From JALYNX01 sp044867525 (GTDB taxonomy: Bacteria > Actinomycetota > Acidimicrobiia > Spongiisociales > ZC4RG35), in NCBI GenBank assembly GCA_044867525.1, contig JBIOVB010000060.1, positions 1 to 17,850 on the forward strand: a DNA stretch of 17,850 bases. The letters are read 5' to 3'. Below are positions 5,982 to 13,937 of this stretch, one piece after another. Positions within the stretch are counted from its first letter, which is position 1. Each line of letters opens with the position of its first letter. The translations under genes were made by a program, and so were the position numbers. Below the pieces are notes generated by a model. The model made no database searches. It had not been told where the DNA came from and saw only the letters and a list, made by a program, of their open reading frames with translations.

Positions 5982-8468
5982 GTGGCATCGAGCCGATTGC
6001 GTGTTGCGGTTGTCATCCCGGCCTACAACCGGGCGTCGGTCCTCGAACGCACCCTGGCTTCGCTCACCCCTCAGACATACCCGGCCGACCTGATCACGGT
6101 TGTCGTCGCCGATGACGGCTCCAGCGAAGACATTCGCTCCATAGTCGAGTCGTGGCGGCCGCCTTTTGGCAAGGGCTACGAACGCCAGGAGCACGACGGG
6201 TTCGGAGCGGCTCGCGCCCGAAACCTGGGGGCGCGGGCAACGCCCTCGGACCTGGTCGTCTTTCTCGACTCCGATGCGATCGTCGGCCCGGACTTGGTGG
6301 CTCGCCACGCGGCCTGGCATCACGAGCACGCGAAGACGGTTGTGATCGGCGGACGGGTCCATCTCACAGCGGGAGACGTGGAGCCGGCAGACCTGGCCGC
6401 TGGTTCGATCGATTTGGCGGGCCTTCCTTTCGAGGAACGCCAGGACTTTCGCCAGGTCCTCGCCAGGCGGACCTCAGGGCTGAGCGCCACCGACGAGGGC
6501 TACCGGGCGTTCGTCTCCTCGAATGTGTCCTTGCCGACCGAGTTGTTCGAGGCCGTCGGGGGTTTCGACGACAGGTTCCGATGGTGGGGCAGTGAGGACT
6601 CCGAGCTCGGTTGGCGCCTATGGCAGGCAGGGGCCATTTTCGTCGAAGACCCGGAGGCGAGGATCTATCACCAGCTCGACGTAGACACTGCGGGAGGGCT
6701 CGAGGGTCGGGATCAGGCCCGTCTGCTCAACCGAGGGCTCCTAACCAGCCTCGTCCCGCAGCGGTTCTACCGAAAGGGGATGCCAGAGCCACCACCGGAG
6801 GTACCCAAGTTCTCGGTCCTGGTGCATGACGTTCCCAATGAAGCCCCCGTTTCCTGGTGGCGGGCTCTTCTGGGGCAGAGCCTCCCCGACTTCGAGGTTC
6901 TCTTCATCGCCAGTGGGGCGGATCACGACCCGTTTGCGGGCGCCGCTGAAGGTGAGCCGAGAATCTCGTTCGTGCCACGGATCGAGGATGCCGTCTCCAA
7001 CTCGAGGGGCGAGTACCTGGTGTTCGTCGATGGGTCCAGTGCCCCGGGACCCACCATGCTCCAGAACATCCGCAAGCGCCTCGACGCTCGACCGGCGCTG
7101 TCAGGGATCACCTTTGGAGTCGATATCCCCGAGGGACCGCATCTCAGGGACGAGGACCTGAGCTACCTCGAGTCGGCATGGGGCCGAGATCTGCCGCTGG
7201 CGATGTCGGTGCGCCGCCGGGCTCTGGTGCGCCTCATCGACGATGGAGCCACCGTCCACGAGGCGCTCACCCGACTGCGCTCGGGCGAGGAGGCGGTTCA
7301 TGTTGCCCTGGCACTCATCGCCCTCCCCGGCAGCGAGCCGACCGCACCCCCCGTCGGATTCACATTCGCGACCAGCCGATCCCGACAACTCTTCGAGGCG
7401 ACCCAGTTGGGCGCGGGCGCCACCCTCCGGACCGGGTTTCAGATAGCCAAGGCACGGCTTCGCCCTGCGCGCCCTCGGCCGGCCAAGTCACCCATCTCCG
7501 CCGAGCGGACCCCCGGGATCCGCTATGTCGGCTGGGTGGGCAAAGACAACCTTGGAGACGAGGCAATGCTCATTGCAACCCGCGACCTGATGGGGTGGGG
7601 AGAGGTCGAGGCCCGTGGCGAGGCCCGCGACCTTCTCTTGCTCGGCGGGGGAACGCTGATCAACCGCAACCAATACCTCCGATGGCTGACCGAACGCGAC
7701 TCACCCCGGATCGAGAGGGCGGTGTTCGGGACCGGTGTTGCCAACCCTGGCTTCTGGGGAATCACAGAAGACACGTCCGAGTGGCTGCGATGGCTGGGGA
7801 CCTGCGCCTATGTCGGGGTCCGCGGGCCCGATTCGGCCCAGACGCTCCAGGCGTGGGGATACAAGGGTGAGGTCGAGGTCTGCGGGGACTCTGCACTGGC
7901 CCTCTCCGCCTCACCCGGTGCGACCCATGGCGGCGGGCCGATCGTGGTGGCGCCGGCATGGACCAACGGGGAGCTGTGGGGCGGCTCCGACCTGGATGTC
8001 TATCGCCACTTTGCGGAGGCGATCCGAGCCTGGCGGGATGCCGGGCGAGAGGTGACCCTGATGTCGTGTCATCCAACGGATGACCGGCCCATACTTCAGA
8101 TCAAAGAGATGCTCGAGGGGGTGCCCGTCGCCTATCACCCGGGCTACATCGACGTTCAGGAGAGCATCGACCTCATCGCCGGTGCCGCCTTGGTGGTTGG
8201 TGAACGGCTACATGCGTGTGTCCTCGCCGCTGCGGCCGGCCGGCCGTTTCTCGCCGTGGAATACCGCCCCAAGGTCCGTGACTTTGCCCTCTCGGTGGAG
8301 ATGGGGGAATGCGTGGTCCGCTCGGATGAGCTGAGCGCGGAAGTATTGCTCTCACTGGCCGACGACCTTGGCGACATGGCCCCACCCGACATGCTGACCT
8401 CGGTCTCGACCTATCGGGAGCGGCTGGTCGATGCCAGCGCGCGCATCGAGGCTGCCGTGCGGGCATGA
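5982..8468 (+). CDS. Three-part fusion: GT2 glycosyltransferase, degenerate GT2-like domain, polysaccharide pyruvyltransferase
   Basis: The product is 828 aa with a GTG start 3 nt after the previous stop. Residues 7-260 are a GT2 domain: VVIPAYNRASVLERTLASL, VVADDGSS (41-48), the DXD motif FLDSD (94-98), and GGFDDRFRWWGSEDSELGWRL (193-213) with the ED catalytic pair. Residues about 276-460 look like a second GT-A fold (FSVLVHDVPNEAPVSWWRALL, SRGEYLVFVDGSS) in which D350-G-S replaces the DXD, so it is probably not catalytic. Residues 512-828 match the polysaccharide pyruvyltransferase family (PF04230, CsaB/WcaK type): VGKDNLGDEAML, DLLLLGGGTLIN, a VGVRGPDSAQTL strand, and VVGERLHACVLAAAAGRPFLAVEY (738-761). 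It probably adds a sugar and a pyruvate ketal (from phosphoenolpyruvate) to a surface glycan. The pyruvyltransferase call rests on these motifs only. It overlaps the next gene by ATGA. Confidence 0.85.
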   Translation: MASSRLRVAVVIPAYNRASVLERTLASLTPQTYPADLITVVVADDGSSEDIRSIVESWRPPFGKGYERQEHDGFGAARARNLGARATPSDLVVFLDSDAIVGPDLVARHAAWHHEHAKTVVIGGRVHLTAGDVEPADLAAGSIDLAGLPFEERQDFRQVLARRTSGLSATDEGYRAFVSSNVSLPTELFEAVGGFDDRFRWWGSEDSELGWRLWQAGAIFVEDPEARIYHQLDVDTAGGLEGRDQARLLNRGLLTSLVPQRFYRKGMPEPPPEVPKFSVLVHDVPNEAPVSWWRALLGQSLPDFEVLFIASGADHDPFAGAAEGEPRISFVPRIEDAVSNSRGEYLVFVDGSSAPGPTMLQNIRKRLDARPALSGITFGVDIPEGPHLRDEDLSYLESAWGRDLPLAMSVRRRALVRLIDDGATVHEALTRLRSGEEAVHVALALIALPGSEPTAPPVGFTFATSRSRQLFEATQLGAGATLRTGFQIAKARLRPARPRPAKSPISAERTPGIRYVGWVGKDNLGDEAMLIATRDLMGWGEVEARGEARDLLLLGGGTLINRNQYLRWLTERDSPRIERAVFGTGVANPGFWGITEDTSEWLRWLGTCAYVGVRGPDSAQTLQAWGYKGEVEVCGDSALALSASPGATHGGGPIVVAPAWTNGELWGGSDLDVYRHFAEAIRAWRDAGREVTLMSCHPTDDRPILQIKEMLEGVPVAYHPGYIDVQESIDLIAGAALVVGERLHACVLAAAAGRPFLAVEYRPKVRDFALSVEMGECVVRSDELSAEVLLSLADDLGDMAPPDMLTSVSTYRERLVDASARIEAAVRA

Positions 8469-9883
8469 CCAGCGTCCTCCTCGTAACCAGCAATGGGACC
8501 GGTATGGGGCACCTGACCCGCCAGGTCGCAATCGGGCTATCCCTGGTCGGTGAGGACCGCCCCACCATCTTCTCGCTTTCGGTCGGACTGCCTCTGGCAG
8601 TGGGCCTGGGGGTCACGGGCGAATACGCGCCCAGCTACGACCGACCCTGGATATCCGGAAGGGAATGGCATGGGTACTTGCGGGATCGGCTCATCGCCGT
8701 CGTGGAGGAAACCGGTGCCGAGGTCGTCCTCTTCGACGGAGTGGCGGTCTACCCCGGGATTGCAATGGCGTCTGCGACTCTCCGTGACGTCGCGTTCGCC
8801 TGGCTTCGCCGCGGCATGTGGCAGGAGGGAACCAACATCGGCCAGTTGCGTCGAGCGGGCCATTTCGACCTCGTCATCGAGCCCGGGGATCTCGCCGGAG
8901 AGGACCGGGGCCCCACCGCTGGAGCTCGCAACGTGCAGCAAGTGGCCCCGGTGAGCCTCGTCGAAGTCATCGAGCCGCACCCCCGTGTCGAGGCCCGAGA
9001 GGCGCTCGGCCTTCCTCTCGACGTCGATATCGCATTGCTGACTCTTGGGTCGGGAATGCTCGGTGATGTCGCCGGCCCGGGACGTGTTGCGATCGAGACC
9101 CTTTTGTCGGAGAGCGACGTCCATCTCGCGGTGACCTCCTCGGCAGTCGCCAGGAATCGCATCGACATCGCATCTGCAGACCGGATAACCCACCTGGAAG
9201 GGGTCTACCCGCTCGTCCCCTTCCTGCGTGCATTCGACTTCGCCATCAGCTCCGCCGGCTACAACGCCGTACACGAGTTGGTGCCGGCGGGGGTGCCATC
9301 ACTGTTCGTGGCCAACACGTCGACACGGACCGACGACCAGGTGGCCAGGTCACGCCGGCTTTCGACACTGGGCCTCGGGCTACAGGCCCTGGACCATCAA
9401 CCGTCCGAGGTGATCACGGCCATCCAACAGCTTCTCGCCAAGGATGCCCGCGCCGAGATCGCGGAAGCCGCAGCCGCGACTCGCAAGCAAGTGGTGGGCG
9501 CGGGCGAGACCGCACTTGCCACGGTCCGGTTGGCTACCGGCTTCGACACGCGCCGACGCAAGCCATCGGTCGCCATCGCCGACACGGTGCAGAGAGCCAA
9601 GGACTCCGTGAAAGGCGCTCTCGGCGAGGAGCGGACCGATTCCTTGAAGCGGATGCTGGGCAGGGAGCCAACGCCCAGGGGACAGCGAACAACTGTCCAT
9701 CTCGTCTCGTCTCCCGTGGCCCGCGATGGTGACGGCCCGGTTCCGTTGGCCGTCACGAGCCAATTGACAAGGGCCGACCTCGAACTGGGAACTCCGATCG
9801 AGCATCTCCTGCCCGGCTCCAGCGACGACTACAGGGCGCGCCGACTCGAGCTGGTCGGCGACTACTACGACGTGGTGGATTAG
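8465..9883 (+). CDS. MurG/GT28-like glycosyltransferase with C-terminal extension
   Basis: The product is 472 aa. The N-terminus SVLLVTSNGTGMGHLTRQ (3-20) carries the glycine-rich G-x-G-H loop of GT28/UGT enzymes. DFAISSAGYNAVHELVPAG (258-276) followed by VPSLFV is the nucleotide-sugar binding region of the C-terminal GT-B half. An LTLGSGMLGD strand (192-201) and LEGVYPLVPFL (244-254) fit the same fold. The catalytic unit ends near 355; the remaining ~115 residues are charged and unrecognised. Expected to be a cytoplasmic enzyme acting on a lipid-linked or glycan acceptor; specificity is unknown. Its start overlaps the fusion gene by four bases (ATGA), so translation is probably coupled. Its TAG stop overlaps the stop of the convergent M23 peptidase gene by four bases. 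Confidence 0.83.
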   Translation: MTSVLLVTSNGTGMGHLTRQVAIGLSLVGEDRPTIFSLSVGLPLAVGLGVTGEYAPSYDRPWISGREWHGYLRDRLIAVVEETGAEVVLFDGVAVYPGIAMASATLRDVAFAWLRRGMWQEGTNIGQLRRAGHFDLVIEPGDLAGEDRGPTAGARNVQQVAPVSLVEVIEPHPRVEAREALGLPLDVDIALLTLGSGMLGDVAGPGRVAIETLLSESDVHLAVTSSAVARNRIDIASADRITHLEGVYPLVPFLRAFDFAISSAGYNAVHELVPAGVPSLFVANTSTRTDDQVARSRRLSTLGLGLQALDHQPSEVITAIQQLLAKDARAEIAEAAAATRKQVVGAGETALATVRLATGFDTRRRKPSVAIADTVQRAKDSVKGALGEERTDSLKRMLGREPTPRGQRTTVHLVSSPVARDGDGPVPLAVTSQLTRADLELGTPIEHLLPGSSDDYRARRLELVGDYYDVVD

Positions 9884-10986
9884 AGCCCGAGCGAGCGGAC
9901 GAAGAAGGTGGCCATCTCCGCCCGGGACAGTTGTCGATCGGGGCAGAACTGGTCGTTGGCCGGGGGGTTGCAGCCGACGGTGATCCCGGCGCTGGCGAGT
10001 TTGTTGATCGACTCTTCGAACTGATTGCCTTCGTCGTCGGTGAAGAAGTCCGTTCCCGCCTCGTTCTGGTATTCGAAGGCGCGAACCAGCAGCTCCGCCA
10101 TCTCGTCACGCTGCAACGGGCGATCAGGGCAGAAGCTGTTTGCGTCGCAGCCGAACCCGATTCCGGCGACCTGGATCTTGTCGATTGCGATCTCAAAAAG
10201 GTGCCCGTCGACATCGTCATAGGCCGGGACACCGGACATCTCAGTCAGGTGGAGAGCCCTGGCGATGAACGCCGCCATCTCTCCCCTGGTTATGTTGCGC
10301 TGAGGGCAGAACATGGTGTTCACCGGCGGGTTACAGCCCAGCGTGATCCGAGCCACATAGATCTTGTCGATGTTGTTCTGGTGAACCGATCCATCGTCGT
10401 CGATGAAGAAGCCTTGCCATGCCCCGGCAGCCTTCAGCACGTAGGGGTAGGGGTCGATGGCTACGCCGTTCTTGCGGATCTCGAAGTGGAGATGTGGGGA
10501 CGTGCTCTCGGCGTTGCCCGAATCTCCGGCCCAACCGATGAGCTGGCCCTTGGTGACCACGGTGCCGTCCACGATCCCGGGGGCGATTCCCCAGCCCTTA
10601 CCGTCGTCGGTGTACGACCCGTCCGGATTCTTCATGTCGTTGTTGAGATGGATGTATCGGGTCTGCCACCCGTCGCCATGATCGATGCCGAGGCCACAGC
10701 ACTGGGTGGGCACCCAGTCGACGACCCCATCAGCCGCGGCGAGGACCGGCACTCCCTTGGCGGTCATGATGTCGACGCCCTCGTGGGCACGAGAGCAGTT
10801 GGCACCCCGACAGTCGCCGAAGCTGTCGGTGATCCGGTAGTCGTCGCCGTCGAGGGGGAACTCGATCGAAAGCGGGTCGAAAGAAACCGTCGCTGCGGGC
10901 TGCAGCGGGTCATACACAGCTGCTGCGGGCAGGGCAAAGCCAGCGACGACCAAGAGCGTCGCCACCAGCGCGGTCACCCTCCGCAC
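9880..10986 (-). CDS. Secreted M23 (LytM-type) metallopeptidase with three C-terminal SLH-like repeats
   Basis: The product is 368 aa. Residues 1-23 are a classical signal peptide (MRRVTALVATLLVVAGFALP, cleavage after AAA). The M23 domain covers about 45-185, with the zinc ligands visible: H68 and D72 in HEGVD, H165-L-H167 in SPHLHFEI, and catalytic-type H113 in RYIHLNND. An inserted segment (116-140) and Cys pairs (59/64 and 96/97) are present. Residues 193-368 are three SLH-like repeats. The family cleaves peptide cross-links in peptidoglycan or acts as an amidase regulator; with all ligands present, activity is likely. GTG 10986 is preferred over an ATG 30 codons upstream because it has GGGAGA just before it and gives a proper signal peptide. 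The gene is alone on its strand, convergent with the GT28-like gene and divergent from the membrane-anchored GT pair. Confidence 0.92.
   Translation of the reverse strand: MRRVTALVATLLVVAGFALPAAAVYDPLQPAATVSFDPLSIEFPLDGDDYRITDSFGDCRGANCSRAHEGVDIMTAKGVPVLAAADGVVDWVPTQCCGLGIDHGDGWQTRYIHLNNDMKNPDGSYTDDGKGWGIAPGIVDGTVVTKGQLIGWAGDSGNAESTSPHLHFEIRKNGVAIDPYPYVLKAAGAWQGFFIDDDGSVHQNNIDKIYVARITLGCNPPVNTMFCPQRNITRGEMAAFIARALHLTEMSGVPAYDDVDGHLFEIAIDKIQVAGIGFGCDANSFCPDRPLQRDEMAELLVRAFEYQNEAGTDFFTDDEGNQFEESINKLASAGITVGCNPPANDQFCPDRQLSRAEMATFFVRSLGL
9883..10410 (-). repeat. Three SLH-like repeats (C-terminal block of the M23 peptidase)
   Basis: The units start near residues 193, 255 and 313 and run to the last residue. 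Units 1 and 3 have the long loop GCNPPxNxxFCP. Unit 2 has the short loop CDANSFC and the variant QRDEM. The protein ends exactly at the end of unit 3 (FFVRSLGL). Confidence 0.9.
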
Positions 10987-11106
10987 TGACTCTCCCGCTT
11001 GTCCTGACTCAGCAACAGACCATCCGTATCGGCCCCCTACCCCGCTCACTTGACCTTCTAAACCTGCCAGGCGCAAGTCGACCCAGTTACCGTTTCGCCT
11101 CTCACC
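10987..11106. promoter_or_regulatory. Divergent intergenic region; includes RBS of the M23 gene
   Basis: The 120 bp between GTG 10986 (minus) and ATG 11107 (plus) must hold both promoters. On the minus strand GGGAGA (10991-10996) is the ribosome binding site of the M23 gene. On the plus strand TTGACC (11050-11055) resembles a -35, but the hexamer 17 nt later (GCAAGT) is a poor -10. TACCGT (11088-11093) is a better -10 match, without a well-placed -35, and would give a leader of about six bases. No ribosome binding site precedes ATG 11107. Confidence 0.35.
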
Positions 11107-12357
11107 ATGGGTTCACCGAGTAGAGGCCGCATCGCGATCGCTGCCGTAGTCGCAGTCGGAGCAGGCGTCTTGGCGTGGTTCTGGGACGATATCGATCCCC
11201 TTCTGCGGGGGGCCCTGGTGGCGGTGACCGCCTTTCTCGGCGCCGTCCTCTTGCTCCGATCGTCGTCGAAGGAAACTGTTACAGCACGGAGCTCACCACC
11301 TGACGTCATCGACCAGGTGCTGGCGGACGAGACTCGCCGGCCGTGGAGCCCGACCACCCTCCCTTGGTCCTCACCCGTGGCCAAGCCGATCCTCTTGGTC
11401 CCTTCCGCCGATTACCACCTCGCCGAGGTGGTGCCTCTTGCCATCGAGCTGAACCGGATGGACATCCCAACCAGGATCGCCATCGGCCCTTCGCCGTGGG
11501 CGAGGACATGGCCGGCCCTCTCCAGCTATACCGGCCTCGAGGTCCACGCCATCCCTGAGCCTGACGAGATTGCGGGCCAGGTCGCCGGGGTGTTCGTTAT
11601 GAAGGACACCGGCAGCCTGGGCCCGTTCGTCGAGCGCTGCCGGGGCCTTGGGATCCCGGTTATCGGAAAGGTCGAGGGCGCTCAGGACTTTTGGGATGCG
11701 GATACGCCGGAGGAGAGACGGCCCTATCGCAACCTCGACCTGGTGCTATGCCAGGGGGCTTTCGATGCGGAGGCACTAGAAGGTGAAATGACTGCAACCG
11801 TGGGCAGCACCCGACTCGAGCGGATCTGGTGGGCACCGCCGGTGGCAGTGGGTGAGCCGCTGGCGGTCATCAACCTCAACTTCGTGTACGGGGTGGGCTC
11901 CAGGGACCGCAAGGTCTGGCTCGACACCGCCATCAAAGGCTGCCAGCAGGCAGGCCTGCCCTATGTGATCTCCACTCATCCTGCGGAGAGGGCACGGATC
12001 GACTCGGAACGGGTGACATCGATCTCGGCCTCACGGCTCCTCCCCCACGCATCAGCGTTGATCAGCCGGTTCAGCACGATGCCTTTGGAGGCCATCGCCT
12101 GTGGCGTGCCCTTCGTCTATCACAATCCGCATGGCGAGCAGGTTCGAACCTTCGCCGACCCGAAGGGCGCGTTCCAGGTGACCACGTCTACCGACGACCT
12201 GGCCAACGCTCTCGGGGCGTTGGATCCCGGTGCCGATCAACGCCTCCGCGCCGAGGAGTTCTTCACTCACCATGTCTCGATGAATCCGGCGAGCACCAGT
12301 GAGCAGCGTTCTGCGGAGGCGCTCATTCGAATAGTCGGGAGCCACCGGCCGGGATGA
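11107..12357 (+). CDS. Membrane-anchored GT-B-like glycosyltransferase
   Basis: The product is 416 aa. Two hydrophobic segments at about 9-26 and 33-50 form an N-terminal hairpin with a short charged turn (DDIDP), which would place the rest in the cytoplasm. Residues 93-410 look like a GT-B or CDP-glycerol glycerophosphotransferase-like fold: an ILLVPSADYHLAEVVPLAIE strand-helix, LVLCQGAFDAEAL (212-224), VISTHPAERARI (287-298) and, near the C-terminus, HASALISRFSTMPLEAIACG then VPFVYHNPHGE (314-344). That last part is the typical region where a Ser/Glu pair contacts the nucleotide donor. Substrate cannot be assigned. The downstream gene overlaps by ATGA and encodes a second glycosyltransferase with the same kind of membrane hairpin. 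Confidence 0.68.
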   Translation: MGSPSRGRIAIAAVVAVGAGVLAWFWDDIDPLLRGALVAVTAFLGAVLLLRSSSKETVTARSSPPDVIDQVLADETRRPWSPTTLPWSSPVAKPILLVPSADYHLAEVVPLAIELNRMDIPTRIAIGPSPWARTWPALSSYTGLEVHAIPEPDEIAGQVAGVFVMKDTGSLGPFVERCRGLGIPVIGKVEGAQDFWDADTPEERRPYRNLDLVLCQGAFDAEALEGEMTATVGSTRLERIWWAPPVAVGEPLAVINLNFVYGVGSRDRKVWLDTAIKGCQQAGLPYVISTHPAERARIDSERVTSISASRLLPHASALISRFSTMPLEAIACGVPFVYHNPHGEQVRTFADPKGAFQVTTSTDDLANALGALDPGADQRLRAEEFFTHHVSMNPASTSEQRSAEALIRIVGSHRPG

Positions 12358-13937
12358 AAGCGGACAGGGCTGTCGCCACCCGCTGGACACGAGTCGCCGT
12401 GCTCGGCTCGATCGTCATCGGTTGGGCCATGCTCGTTGTCGGCCTGGCTGTCGGCATCACCCCTCTCGGGATTGCGGGTGCAATCGTCGCCGGGGTCGGC
12501 AACCTGGTTCTCGCCAAGGCCATGCTCGAGCTCCGAACTGCGGCCTCGTCTCTCAAAGGCTCGTCCCTCCGTTCCGAGCGGGCAGTTGCCAATGCCTTCG
12601 CCGACATCGAAGAGCTTCGCTCCGATGACGAGGCGCTGCGCCGTGCTGATGCCACCCAAGGAGAGGCTCTCGACCAGCTCCGCACCAATGCCATCGAGCT
12701 CGAGGAGCGTTTCGCAACCCGTATCGCAGACCTCGAGCGATCTCACGGCGCCGACCGTGAGACACAATCACGAGCACTGGACGCGCTGCGCTCGCGAGTC
12801 GAGGCTGTTGCCAGTGCGCATGACGTGACCCGCATGGGCCTGTCTGCGACCCGGGCCATGACCGACAAACTGGCGTCGCGGGGTCGAATCGAGCCCGGAG
12901 ATTCCCGACTTCGAGCAGTAGCCACCAACGAGGTCGATTCGCCAATCCTCAGCATCGGCATCCCGTCGTTCGAACGCCCCTCCGCACTAACCGAGCTGCT
13001 TGCGAGTATCGAACAGGAGATGGCGGCCTGCCCTCCTGGCCTCGTAGAGGTGTGCATCGTTGACGATGCCTCCCCCGATCCGGAAGTCGTCGAGATCGCT
13101 CTCGACTTCGCAGAGAGGAACAGGTTCGCTTCGCTGGTAGTCCAGCCCGAGAACGTCGGCTTGGAGCGTAATCTCATCGGTGCGGCTCGACCCTGTCGCG
13201 GGGAGTACCTGCTGGTCGTCGGCAACGACGATGTCCTTGTTCCCGGCGCCTTGCCGTTGATCCTCGCCGACCTTGCAGCTGCTCGGGCGCCCGTGCTTCT
13301 CTACTCGAAGCATCGCATCAACCTCGACAGCTCCCCGCACGACCCCGTCCCCGGCACAACCCCGATCGAGTTGGAGGAGAACGGCACCCATGTCTTCGAC
13401 ACCCTCGTTGACGCCGCCCGCCGGCAAGGGCTGCTTTCGACCTTCGGATTTGCCAGTCAGATAGTGACGCCCAGAGCGAGATTCGTGGCGATCGACCCCA
13501 CCCCGTATCTCGACTTGACCATGTACTCCCGCTCGTTCGTGACGATTGCGGCGTTCTTCGACCAGCGGGTGTTCTATCGGAATCGCCCGACGATCCTCCA
13601 TCGGACCCCGAAGCCTGCTGAGAAGCATTCCGAGTCGCTCGGCCGCCCTGAGGAGGAATTCATGGCGGCTGGGCTGAGACGCCGTGCCCGATATCTCGGG
13701 ACATCGCTTGCCGCGGCTCTGCAGCGCTTGATCGACCATGGCGCACTGAAGGTCGAGGATCTTGCGAGAATGCCCGAGCGTCTGATGACTCCACTTCCTC
13801 TCGTCGAATGGATCAACAACAACCGGAGGATCGATCCCGACATGGACAAGAGGCTCGAAGCTGCCGTGGTGGCCGACGCCGCCAGATTGTTCGCTGCGAT
13901 CGAGCAGGCCGCGGTGGCCCGGGCCGACCGGCCCTGA
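12354..13937 (+). CDS. Membrane-anchored GT2 glycosyltransferase with coiled-coil linker
   Basis: The product is 527 aa. Residues 13-55 contain two hydrophobic segments split at ITP (35-37). Residues about 60-160 are rich in Glu, Arg, Ala and Leu with heptad character (AFADIEELRSDDEALRRAD, ELEERFATRIADLERSH), a likely coiled coil. Residues 197-420 are a GT2 domain: ILSIGIPSFERPSALTELL (198-216), VCIVDDASPDPE (233-244), ENVGLERNLIGAARPCRGEY (266-285) and VVGNDDVLVPGAL (288-300), where NDD is the DXD equivalent. The pattern resembles O-antigen enzymes of the abequosyltransferase group. The C-terminal ~100 residues are helical and unassigned. It is translationally coupled to the preceding gene (ATGA overlap). 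The two proteins may work as a membrane-bound pair, which is inference. Confidence 0.78.
   Translation: MKADRAVATRWTRVAVLGSIVIGWAMLVVGLAVGITPLGIAGAIVAGVGNLVLAKAMLELRTAASSLKGSSLRSERAVANAFADIEELRSDDEALRRADATQGEALDQLRTNAIELEERFATRIADLERSHGADRETQSRALDALRSRVEAVASAHDVTRMGLSATRAMTDKLASRGRIEPGDSRLRAVATNEVDSPILSIGIPSFERPSALTELLASIEQEMAACPPGLVEVCIVDDASPDPEVVEIALDFAERNRFASLVVQPENVGLERNLIGAARPCRGEYLLVVGNDDVLVPGALPLILADLAAARAPVLLYSKHRINLDSSPHDPVPGTTPIELEENGTHVFDTLVDAARRQGLLSTFGFASQIVTPRARFVAIDPTPYLDLTMYSRSFVTIAAFFDQRVFYRNRPTILHRTPKPAEKHSESLGRPEEEFMAAGLRRRARYLGTSLAAALQRLIDHGALKVEDLARMPERLMTPLPLVEWINNNRRIDPDMDKRLEAAVVADAARLFAAIEQAAVARADRP

Noticed and set aside
5481..6362. Minus-strand open frame of 293 codons spanning the junction of two glycosyltransferase genes
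   Set aside because: It crosses the boundary of two well supported plus-strand genes and has no domain signal.
9931..10989. Long plus-strand open frame (352 codons) opposite the M23 peptidase gene
   Set aside because: It lies entirely antisense to a gene with clear zinc-ligand motifs, has no recognisable domain, and such frames are common opposite GC-rich coding sequence.
11050..11078. Possible sigma-70-type promoter TTGACC-N17-GCAAGT
   Set aside because: The -35 is good but the -10 lacks the T at position 1 and A at position 2, so I do not annotate it as a separate promoter.
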